Assembly: GCA_037447655.1 (NCBI GenBank)
Contig: JBBHKE010002952.1
Location: 184,591-248,590 of the forward strand
DNA: 64,000 bases
DNA from: Zygnema cylindricum
Lineage: Eukaryota > Streptophyta > Zygnematophyceae > Zygnematales > Zygnemataceae
Direction of reading: 5' to 3'
The position numbers were made by a program, and so were the translations under genes. Of this stretch, positions 1 through 9,817 are shown piece after piece (positions within the stretch are counted from its first letter, which is position 1; every line of letters starts with the position of its first letter). The notes beneath the pieces were generated by a model, which saw only the letters and a list, made by a program, of their open reading frames with translations, did not search any database and had not been told where the DNA came from.

Positions 1-94
1 GACCAGCGCAGCATAGCAGCATAGCAACTTGGTAGCGGAGCAGCGCAGCATAGCAACTTAGTAGCGCAGCAGCGCAGCATAGCAACGCCGCAGA
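1..94. repeat. 29-bp tandem repeat, about three units
   Basis: Three imperfect units with a 29-bp period (starts near 11, 40 and 69) share the core GCAGCGCAGCATAGCAAC. The window edge cuts the array, so its full length is unknown. No coding frame is supported. Confidence 0.75.
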
Positions 95-395
95 ATGTAG
101 ATGGAACTGTATAATTCTAGAAGGAAGTTTTGGATAAGTCTCGGTTGGCCGCGAAGGTCCACGTGTACAGTTGTAAAGTACTAGGTTGACTAGCAGTTAG
201 CTAGTTTAAATAGGCGAGTAGACCTAGTGAATGGGACACCTGAACTAGACCTACACAGCTAGCGCAACCTTGTACTCTCTCTCAAGTAATAAAGCTTAAC
301 CTTGTCTGTGAGTTCTGTGTATTCATACTGTTGCTACGGAAAGATCCTTGGTGTTTTCCGTTGTGCACTGTAACGTGTTGTGGTGTATCTTGCCC
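95..395 (+). mobile_element. LTR-like remnant
   Basis: Non-coding stretch with LTR-style signals in the plus direction: TTTAAATA at 205-212 as a possible TATA box, then AATAAA at 288-293 as a possible poly(A) signal. It ends next to the point (about 395-400) where the reverse-transcriptase frame of the neighbouring minus-strand copia relic breaks off. That layout fits a second LTR or solo-LTR fragment placed against the relic, but no paired LTR or target duplication is visible, so this is inference. Confidence 0.3.
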
Positions 396-2457
396 CATTT
401 ACAAGAATCCTTACTGATGGGAACCGAACAACTAGAGCAAAAGTCTCCTCATAGTCAATAGGACTATGAAAAGTTTCTAGTAGATCTCTTGTATCTCGGA
501 TCTCCCTTGAATCTGCAATCACTATTTCATTCATGTTCATTTCCAGAAAAACCGAGTTCTCCTCATTGTCGGACTCAAAAGTGATTCTTATCTTCTTGGT
601 ATATTTAAAAGGGTCAAATGACTTCCCTTCATCCATGAAAACTATGTGCTTGACCAGAATGATATCTTGCTTTGCTAAGTCATAGACTCAATATCCCTTG
701 AAATCCTCATCATATCCTAAAAAGTATCCAATTTTTCCCTTAGCATCTAGTTTCCAATTTTTCCTATCCGTATCAAGACTGTAAACTTGGCTACCGAATA
801 CTTTAAGGTGAGAGATATCTAGTTTCCTTCCAACCCATCTCTCATAAGGTGTCATTCCTTTTACGGCTGAGGTTAGGACTCTATTATTAATGTAGTCAGC
901 ACAGTTCATGGCTTCTGCCCAAAATCTATTTCCTATTTTCTTGTCGGCCAAGATATTGCATACACTATCCCCTAGTGTTTGGTTCAACCTTTCAGCTACC
1001 CCATTTTGTTTCGGGTTATATGGTAAAGTTTTCTGGTGCTGAACTCCCTCATCTCTCAAGCATTCCTCAAAGTGTTTAGAGGTATATTCTCCCATATTAT
1101 TCATCCTTATTCTCTTAATGGGGGTTCCATACAACTTCTCACTCCAGGCTTTAAAGTAAGTTGGTGTTTCAGACTTTGTTTTTAGGAAATATACTCTAGA
1201 GTATCAAGACCAGTCATCAGTTATTGTCAACATAAACCTCTTCCCTCTGATTTAAGGTACTTTTGCATGTTCCCAAATATCTGTGTGGACGAGATCTAGT
1301 ACTTTCTCACCCCTATATGTGGCGACTATGGGAAAGGGAAGTTTGTGAGCCTTACCTTGAGCACAACCAATACAATCCTCCAACATTTAATTATCCCCAA
1401 ATTGAATGCCTTTTACTACACCAAGCTTCTTCATTTCCCTCAGCCTTTCAAAATGCACATGCCCCTACCGCTTATGCCAAATCATCAACTTGGAACACCA
1501 ACATTGTAAGCATTGTTCTTTTCATTACTCGGGTTAAGCCTAAACATTCCTTGGCTACCCTTATCTGCCGTGAAGTAGACTTCATCCCCATACTTAGCTG
1601 TAAAGACTCCCTTTCTAGTAAAGGTATCAAACTCTTTATCATCTAACACAGACGTAGAGACAAGATTTTTACTGAGTTCAGGAATGTATAGTACATCTAA
1701 GAAGGTGAGTATAGAATTCTTACCCTTCACTAAGATTTTCACATCTATTGACCCCACTAGATTTGTAATAACCACTCTCCCATCCCCATAATCTATCTCT
1801 ACAGTAGGGATCTTTCTTAGCTTAGTAATGTGGTGCTTATCACGACACATATGCATAGATGCACCTGAGTCCATGATCCATCCTTCCTGTGGAGCTTCTT
1901 TTATTGCTCCGAGAGCACACTTTTGTTTCCGAGGGATCTCCTTCTCCTGTATACTCTAGTCAAGAAGAAGCTCCCCATCCTCCTCATCAGAGGACTCGTC
2001 CGCGGTCTCTAATTTCACTTTTGTGACCACGAGTGCCTTCTTCTTCCCTCCGGAAGAACCCCCTCCAAGGTGGTCGTGGAGCCTTAGCTCTGACAGCTTG
2101 ACACAATCCGCTATGAACTGTTCCTACTTTTTGCAAAAGTGACAAAGACCTTTTGGGGGCCTCGTTCCTCTAGACTGATCTCTCTCTCCTTTGTACGGTT
2201 TCTTCGGATCCTTCCCTCACCAGTTTGCTCTTGCAGCTAGAGCTTGGATGCTCTTTCCCCCTCTCCTAATCTCAATTGTCTTCTCCTGCACCAGTATCAT
2301 CCAGACAACTGTGTTCCACTTCCATGAACTGTCAATCATTTCATGTACTCGATACACTATGTTTTCATACTCGTTGATAATCGTCAATATAAGATGGGCA
2401 CCCTATAGGGTGGGCCCAGAACATGCAATTTTGTGCCCTCCATTGGACTACAAAACT
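396..2457 (-). mobile_element. Degenerate Ty1/copia retrotransposon (copy A)
   Basis: Read on the minus strand the order is gag, protease, integrase, reverse transcriptase, which is the copia order. The gag zinc knuckle (C-x2-C start, last Cys kept) lies near 2110-2160. The protease D-S-G-A motif is at about 1862-1874, and its frame runs to 1485. The integrase C-terminal half is at 688-1134 and the linker at 420-636. It belongs to the same family as the plus-strand relic at 55.1-58.9 kb. Three kinds of decay are visible: several stops and frameshifts; an internal deletion of about 0.4 kb that joins the linker directly to an RT segment near 470; and loss of the gag N-terminal half near 2396. 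The second integrase acidic position reads N-N-M-G-E-Y where the family has S-D-N-G-G-E-Y, so the catalytic Asp is lost. RNase H and 3' LTR are absent. Confidence 0.88.
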
Positions 2458-5400
2458 CGAGAGTAAAGCACGTGCTCAATGGAGGGTGAATGATATCGCA
2501 GCAACGACCGGTTTGATGACAAATTGCACTTCTTTCGTGCTTGATCATTTCCTCGCTCACCGCACGGCTTATGAGTGTTGGCAAGCACTTGAGGAGCAAT
2601 ATGAGAAAGGCGTTGAGAACAAGGGTCAATATGTTTATACGGACTTTATGAATTGTAAAATCAAACCAAATGAAGTGATGGATGATGTCGTGAAGCGCTT
2701 CAATTTTATACTCGAGCAATTACTCAACAATGGTCGAGTTATCTTGTATGCGGATAAATAAAGCGTTTTTCTTAACGCTTTACCGGACAAGTTTTTGCAT
2801 CTTAAAGCTATTTTACGAGCGAAGGCGGATAACACCTTTGGATTTACCGCCAATTTTATCAAAATGTCGGAGGGAAATCCATCGACTTCTTCAAGTGGTG
2901 GAGATGGAGTTCTCAACTGTACTACTCCCGAAACCTCGGATCTTTGCTATGCCGGTGGTAGAGGAGGTGGTAGAGGAGGCGGCACGAGAGGTGGTGGCGG
3001 CTGAGGCAACAAGAGGGAGCAAGGCCGTCCACCGAAGGCCCTTTCAGGTCTTTCCAATGTGACATGATACCGATGTAACCGGCTTGGACATTTATCTTCC
3101 TCTTGTCCAGATAAGGACAAGCAATGTCATTTTTATGGTAAGTGGGGGCATACGAGTCCTCAATGTTATGCGAAGAGTGGAGATTCTGGAGGTGGAAGAG
3201 GAGGTAGAAGAGGTGATAGAGGCGGTTGAGGTGACGGCCGAGGAGGAGGCCTCGGTGGTGGTCGTGGTTATGGTAATGCAAATTACTTTGACTATGGCAA
3301 TGAAACCAGTGATGTTTTCCCAGTTGTTAACCTTAGCCTTGATTCGGTGAGAATGAAGGAAATTTGGAGAAAGAGTGGATTATTGATACGGGGGCATCCC
3401 ACCATGTTTGCATGGATGCCACTTTGTTTGATGACATGAAAGAACTTACGGTTCTATAGTTTATTACGATTGCAATCGGCCATGTCATTTCGATTGGAAC
3501 GGTTGGCACTGTTTGGCTTGATCTCCTTTCATGGGATATTGATGGGAAGGAGAAATCGACAGAGTATCGTCTTCAAAATACTCTTTACATTCCGGACGGT
3601 TCGGTCAATTTGTTAAGTGTTCCACAAATCCACCGGATTGGTGGAAGCTTACTTGCGAGAGGTGATCAATCTACAGAGATTTGGTATGAGAATGGGAATG
3701 TAATTGGAGAAAGAGTTGTAACGGATGCGAATCATAGTCGGCTCTTATAAAGGAGGCCGAAATCTAAATTCCCACCGAAGGAATTTCACATCAAATTTCG
3801 GAGTTGAAATGCAATCTTACCTTATGGCATCATCGGATGTGTCAAACATCCGAGGTAAGTTTGAAGAAGATGATTCATCATTTTTCGGTAAGGGGTTTGG
3901 ACCTCGCACCCGGTGAGAAGGTGAACGGATGCGGAGGATGTAGCAGAGGACGTCAAATTCGAAAATCCCATCCGAATAAAGACATCAAGCATCGAGCTCA
4001 AAATCCTTTGGAGGTTGTTCACAACGATCTTTGTGGGCATATTAAACTTGAGACAAATGGAGGTAATAAGTATACTTTGGTGATTGTTGATGGCTTCTCC
4101 CGGAAGTCATAGGTGTATTTATTGAAAAAGAAATCGGATTCATTTGAAAAAATTTAAAGAACGGCATGTATTGGCCGAGAGGCAAATTGATAAGAAGCTT
4201 TAGTCCATTCGGTCGGACAATAGAGGGGAGTTTGTTGTTTTGGAGAGGTATTGTAAGGAGTGGGGGATAAGGCATCAATTCATGGCGCCTTTTTCTCCGG
4301 AGTCAAATGGAGTGGCCGAGAGGAAAAATCGTACCTTACAAGATATGGTCATTGCAATTCGTTCATAGCTCCGGACGAGAGATGTTTTTGTGGGGAGATG
4401 CAATTCTTACGGCCAATTACATTTGCAAGCGGAGACTCACTTCGATTTCTGAAAGTAAAATATCGGAGGAATTGTGGTGTGGAAGAAAGCCCACGGTTCA
4501 TCATTTGAGAATTTGGGGATGTCATGCTACGGTTTATGTGGAATCAATTAAGAGGAACGAGAAATTTGCACAAAGGAGTTGGTTGGGAATTTTTTTTGGT
4601 TATAGTGCGAAGGGGAATTTGTACCGAGTATATGATCCGGCTCGTCACACCGTGGAGGAATCTCGGAATGTGGATTTTCATGAGGATCTCAAATTTGCCA
4701 TGAATTCCGTTGGGAAATTTTAAAAAAAAATGGATTTTTATGAGGAGAGTGAAATTGAGAATTTTCCGTATATTGGGGATTTGAAATCCGATGAAGAACC
4801 GAACCTAAAAACTCAAAAAAAAGAAATTGGGGAAACCGGTTGAGATTCAATTTGAAAGAAAGAGTAACAGATCTTTGGATTCCCGAGTGCCTTCGGATAT
4901 TTGGAATTCTCAAAGCTCTGAATAAATCGAGTGAGAAGGAAATTGAAATTGAATCTGAGGAAGAGAGAGAGGAAAAGGAGGAGGAGCAAGTTATTAGGAG
5001 GAGCTCTCGGAGTACAAAGGGGAAGAAAACGAAGAAACTCACGATCAAAAAGGGGAAAATGCATCAAATTCGCATTATTTTCTTTCCAATGCTAAGGAGA
5101 CGGAGTTTCTTTTGTAGCAATCACTTACGAAAAATATGACCGGCAACCCTTAAATTTATGTCGAGGCTACAAGGCCGGTTGATTGGGAGAGTAAGTGGAA
5201 ACTGGCGTGGGAGAAAGAATTTAAATCGGTGGTTGAAAATCGAACTTTTTAGGAGGTAAAATTACCGGAGGGGAAAAAGGCGATTGATGCAAAGTGGGTC
5301 TTTAAGACCAAAACAGGAGCTTCGGGTGAAATTATTAAGTACAAGGCGAGGCTTGTTTATAAGGGATTCCAACAACGTGGGGGAATTGATTTTAAGGAGA

Positions 5401-6421
5401 CTTATGCTCCCATGGTGAAGTTCTACTCACTATGGATTATTATTGCACTTGCAGCGATGTGGAAAAAGCACGTCCATCAAATAGACGTGGAAACCGCGTT
5501 TTTAAATCGTGAGTTGGAGGAAGAGGTGTATATGAAGGTACCAGAAGGGGTGTCTCCTTTACAGGAAGGAAATGTATGGCGTTTGGGAAAGTCCTTATAT
5601 GGTTTGAAACAGGCGCCACGCACGTGGTATTTGAGACTTCATCAAGTACTATTGAAATTCGGATTTGTACAGACTACGTCAGTTTCTAGAGTTTATATGA
5701 AATTTTGAGGAAGAAGATTTTGTCGACGTTCCATATCAGGAGGAGGTTAATTCACTTATGTACCTTAGCGTTGGTTCTCGTCCAGATATTTGGGCCGCGG
5801 TTTCCATCGTCAGTCGTTATTGTCACGAGCCAAAGAAGGCGCATTGGGAGACCGTACGACGTATCTTTCGATATTTAGTTGGTACGATTGATCTTGGACT
5901 TTTGTTTACTTCTGACAAAAAATCTTTGGAGTGTGTGGGGTATTGTGACGCGGATTGGAGGCGGCGACTTTGATTCAAGTAAGTCCACGTCAGAGTACAT
6001 ATTTATTTTTGGAGGAGCCGTAATCTCGTGGAGTTGTAGGCTACTACCTACGGTTGCGTTGAGTTCCACAAAATTTGGGTATATGGTTGCGTGTCATGCA
6101 GCTAAGGCATCGATTTGGACTAAGGAGATGTTACGTGAGTTAAGCGTTCTTATTGGTTGTATGATGATTTATTCTGACAGCATGAGTTCGATGGCGTTGG
6201 CGAAAATCCAGTGTTTCACAAGAGGACGAAACATATCAAGATCCAATGGCATTTTGTAAGAGATATGGTTACGGCAAACGAGATTGTATTTTTGCGCACC
6301 AACAAAAGAGGAGGCGGCGGATTTTCTGACGAAAGCAGCTACGCATCATGTATTTGAGAGGGGGCGACCAAAATTTGGATTATTTTGAAATGTTTGGCGA
6401 TTCCGACAATAAGAGGAGGAT
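2458..6421 (+). mobile_element. Degenerate Ty1/copia retrotransposon body (copy C)
   Basis: A different copia family from copies A and B. The UBN2-type gag starts within about 2461-2760. A Gly/Arg-rich stretch and two zinc knuckles follow at 3080-3190; the second has Tyr where the second Cys is expected. The protease has D-T-G-A-S at about 3387-3402. The integrase HHCC and core region covers 3815-4720 and ends with a typical F-F-G-Y box. The RT N-terminal half covers 5190-5708, up to the G-L-K-Q-A-P motif. RNase H covers 5930-6270, starting with Y-C-D-A-D-W. The RT segment with the Y-V-D-D catalytic motif is missing at about 5708, where the frame jumps to a region just before RNase H. Many stops and frameshifts are present. 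The 5' end abuts copy A and no 5' LTR is seen. A purine-rich tract (AAGAGGAGGAT) immediately precedes the 3' LTR. Confidence 0.88.
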
Positions 6422-7054
6422 TGTTGGGTTATTATCGTTTCGCGGTATTTTCGCGAAGCGACATACTAACATTTATTTGTTAGACGTGAAGTATCACGTC
6501 ATCATACAAAATGTACGACGTAGTTTCGCGGCGGTACTTTTGTTATCGGCGAACGAAGTGTACTATTTCGTTTCGCGTCACTTTATGTTTTCGTGCGCAG
6601 GTGTCTCATTTTGCTTGTAGGTGTATTCGTGTGACGACACGTGTTTAAGTCAACGTTTGGAGTTTGTCTTTTCGAAGGAAGAAAGTGCATGCTAGTTTCT
6701 TCGTGGAAACGTCGTTGTAGTGTGCACAATCAACTAGAGACAGACTTCGTCGCTACGCTAAGTCTTGCTTGTCTTACCTTGTTGTCTCTTAGTGCAGAGT
6801 AGCGAGTATATAGGCAGCAGTGTACATGTGCAAATATTGTATCTTATCAAATAATTTATCTTAGATGATTAACCTTGGAGTAAGAGATTATTTAAAGAAG
6901 AGAGAAGTGAGATGATGTAAAGAGGCTTCGGCCAAGAACACTTATAAATCTTTTTGGTTGAATATTCCTTTTGTCTTTTATGAGCTTCCGTTGTGTAATG
7001 ATTTATGTTTTGTGATTTTTTTTTGAGTGAATGTCTTTTGCTTAAGATCCAACA
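6422..7054 (+). mobile_element. 3' LTR of copia copy C
   Basis: The 633-bp segment begins TGTTGG and ends CCAACA, a matching inverted terminal pair, and lies immediately downstream of a polypurine tract and the RNase H frame. TATATAG at 6807-6813 is a plausible LTR promoter TATA box. The partner 5' LTR is missing, so LTR identity (age) and target duplication cannot be read. Confidence 0.75.
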
Positions 7055-7149
7055 TTAGATGGACGGAAAACATGATTGCATAAGGTAGGCAATGGCCGCA
7101 AGGTTTTTCCTTTTCCAAGTTTGTCAAAGGATGGAAGCGTCTCCTCTCT

Positions 7150-7870
7150 ATTTACCACCTTTCATAGGTGACGTAACATCAATTGCGTCTTGATATACTT
7201 ATTCCAAGAAGCAAAATTACTCCTATTGAATATAACTGTTTCCCCCGATATAGAATGTAAGTTTTTTTGTTGTCCATTTTCTTTATCCAAATCCAAATCG
7301 TTGTCGATGAAGATTGTCCCCTATCTGAAATCTTTATTTGGACCATTATTGTCATCCTTCCCATCGGGATCATCACCATTTGGACCGGGCTCTGGAACTT
7401 CTTGTACATGATATTTGAGAATCGTTGATCCATACAAATGAGTAGCTTATCAAATAGAGAGCTTAAACTCTCATTGGCGACAACGCTTCCTCCATTGTTC
7501 TCTTACTTAGGAGGCACGAGTGAAGGAGGAACATCAAAGCTGAAACCAACTTCAGCTGTGGCCGAGGGGGATCTTGTGGTCCTCGGTTTCCAAAGAAGTG
7601 AAGGAAGATGAGGAAAGAGTGAATGGGGAAGAATGAGAGAAGGGAACAAGTCTTGTAAAAGGCTTTGACCATTTTTGTTGTAAAATATCTTTTTGCCCAT
7701 ATTGTGTTTATTTTGTGTGATTCCGTTGCATACCCTATTTTGGTGTTTCTTTCAAAATTTTGTGGCGATATTAAATTATGTGTATTTTTCTCCATTATAA
7801 CGAAAAGCCTTTGAGTACGGCTACAAGTAAAAAAATCGACCAATATAATCTCGTTATTCGCTCTCATTAT
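7150..7870 (-). pseudogene. Decayed protein-like relic, possibly retroelement gag
   Basis: Minus-strand frames here read like protein when stops and one or two frame changes are ignored. There is a Pro/Ser-rich part near 7500-7560, an Asp/Gly/Asn-rich part near 7340-7400, and a segment near 7190-7240 containing F-A-S-W-N-K-Y, which resembles the start of copia-type gag proteins. No frame stays open for more than 134 codons and no catalytic domain is present. It lies just outside the LTR of copia copy C in the opposite orientation. Function is not assigned. Confidence 0.3.
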
Positions 7871-8053
7871 TACATACGAGAGAGCTAACGAAGGGCTCGT
7901 CGTTTAGCGTTTTTCTCTTCTTAGGTGTGAAGCATTTTTTAACAGTAAGACCGGTTTTGTACGGCAAAGTTGCATAGGTTTACCGCACTCTTCAAATTTT
8001 ACTTCGAAAGTGCTTCTTCAAATATGTTTCTCCATTTTTCTAGTATGAAACAC

Positions 8054-8672
8054 TACACCGCGAATCGTAATTGGAGTAAATAACGCTAATCCGGTTGCCC
8101 TAAATTTCGACTCTATCATCGTAAATAGAGTAAATGATTATAATTTTTTCATTATTCTATTTAAGGTAAGGTTTAATTAGCGTAAAAAAATATAATATAG
8201 CTTCGTTTTAAATAGTGTGGATTACGAACGACGTCCGACCGTGCAAAATTGTACCTTTATAAGTAAAAAGGTACAAATAACGATTTAATAGAAACGCGCT
8301 CGCACGTGACATCGCACTAATCAAAAAATCAATCACATCGAAAAAAGTCGTTCGCATAACTCTCGTCCGTCGAGAGCATCGTCGTCAGTGTGAACATTAA
8401 CCGACGTTCAGCGCTACAAATAGTTATAACGTCATAATGACGTCAAAACTATACGCAGTGACAGATTTTGTACATCTACGCAATTTAGTGTTCATAATTT
8501 CAGCGCAGATAATTATAGCCGACATAACCCAATATAGAGTACTTGAATAAATTAGAGTAAACTTCCTCTGTGAAAAAGTTTTTTCACATAAATTAGAGTT
8601 CATTACTCTAATTGTTTTTTTTTGTTTTTTTACTCTAATTTTTTCATTACTCTAATTACGATTCGCCGTGTA
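8054..8672. repeat. TA-flanked MITE, long subtype (about 619 bp)
   Basis: Inverted ends: CACCGCGAATCGTAATTGGA on the left and its near-complement at 8650-8670, both flanked by TA. The interior is AT-rich with many GTAC and ACTCTAAT motifs and has no coding frame. The interior shares a segment around 8215-8275, in inverted orientation, with the element at 52092-52656. Confidence 0.8.
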
Positions 8673-8675
8673 CTG

Positions 8676-8876
8676 TACACCTTGAATCGTTATTAGCCTT
8701 ATGTACTCTATATAGGCACCCCAAAATTTTGACATTGATACCTTAAATATAATAAAGTACACTATTTAAGGACGTGGACCATGATTTGCCACGTCTTCTG
8801 GCACTAAATTAGAATGAATGGCGCTAATTTCTTCTTTACACTAATATTTTCTATACGCTAATAACAATTCAGTGTA
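8676..8876. repeat. TA-flanked MITE, short subtype (201 bp)
   Basis: Terminal inverted repeats of about 24 bp with a GTTATTAGC core lie at both ends, each next to TA. The interior (8700-8850) is present in inverted orientation at 49.6-49.8 kb with high identity, which shows that it is dispersed. It starts 3 bp after the preceding MITE. Confidence 0.85.
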
Positions 8877-9452
8877 CTACAATGCGAAAAATTACCTTAA
8901 TAAACTTGTGACTTCTACATGTATGTTTGTGCAAACCGTACAACTATAACGTCTGCCTCGAAAGCACAACCATCCAGCTCTAATAGAATCCCATGTGGTC
9001 AATACCGTAACACCCGGAATTACGCAAAGAGCTGTACGAATAGGGCACCTAAAAAGGAGGGGATTTTCCAAAGCGTGGAGAGCATCTTTCTTCGCAGCCC
9101 CATTGGGCCACCTCTGCTGCCCTTTGTATGGAAATCTCAGTTTTGACAGACAGATGCTTTTCTGACGAGAATCGGACGGTTGATGTTAGTATGCACCAAA
9201 AACGCGCGAATGGAGCCGAACTTTTGTCTTCACCAAGCGTCATTTAATAGCCCTCGTAATCTGCAGTGTGACGGCGGAAGAAACAAACCTGTCTGTCCGT
9301 CTAATCTTCCCGTTTTCTTTAATAACCGGCCACCTCGGCACTTGCAAAGTCAGCGCCAGGTCGGACACCTCTTTAACGTACGACAGATGTTTTTGAATCT
9401 CTTCGACCTCGTTCTAGACGCCACCTCACCTTAAAATACGCGTATTACTTCG
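8877..9452. other. Intergenic, no supported gene
   Basis: The longest frame (8919-9146, plus) contains C-G-Q-Y-R-N-T-R-N-Y-A-K-S-C, faintly like the zinc-knuckle tail of Mutator-type transposases. It is short and isolated, and the second Cys position is lost. Nothing else is seen. Confidence 0.4.
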
Positions 9453-9574
9453 CCACGTGTTCTTGGCACTCGCATATTCTGACGTGGCTTTCACTGCAAG
9501 TAAATGTAACTGCAAAACCACGTCACTGCCGGAGCAAAAAATTGAATACGCTTTCGTACAGCTACGACACGTGG
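9453..9574 (+). promoter_or_regulatory. Cluster of four ACGT-core (ABRE/G-box-like) motifs
   Basis: CCACGTGT (9453-9460), GACGTGGC (9481-9488), CCACGTCA (9518-9525) and ACACGTGG (9567-9574) lie within 122 bp and end about 55 bp upstream of a TATA box. In plants such clustered ACGTG elements are bound by bZIP factors and mark genes induced by abscisic acid, drought or cold. Placement upstream of a hydrophilin-like gene makes a regulatory role plausible. Confidence 0.6.
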
Positions 9575-9629
9575 TATTTTAGGATTGGCCAAATGCTTGT
9601 AACGTCCCTTGTAGCAATTCTCCAGGATG

Positions 9630-9637
9630 TATATATA
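9630..9637 (+). promoter_or_regulatory. TATA box of the hydrophilin-like gene
   Basis: TATATATA with a pyrimidine/purine-mixed start region about 30 bp downstream (near 9660) and 180-190 bp before the first ATG at 9818. Confidence 0.6.
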
Positions 9638-9817
9638 GCAGGTTCACTCTACAGTATTGCAATATTGCAGCTTTCGTTTTACTTAGTCATTTCAGCAAAG
9701 AAATATCTCCAGGAAAAGCAATTTTTCTGCAGGAAGAGATTATTCCAAGCTTTTGAACCAACAGACAACAGATATTTTGAAAAGGATCTATAAAGGAGAA
9801 GAAGCAGGCATTTAAAT

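Noticed and set aside
8919-9146. Mutator-type transposase zinc-knuckle fragment
   Set aside because: Only one weak Cys/His-like motif in a 75-codon frame, with no transposase core or TIRs.
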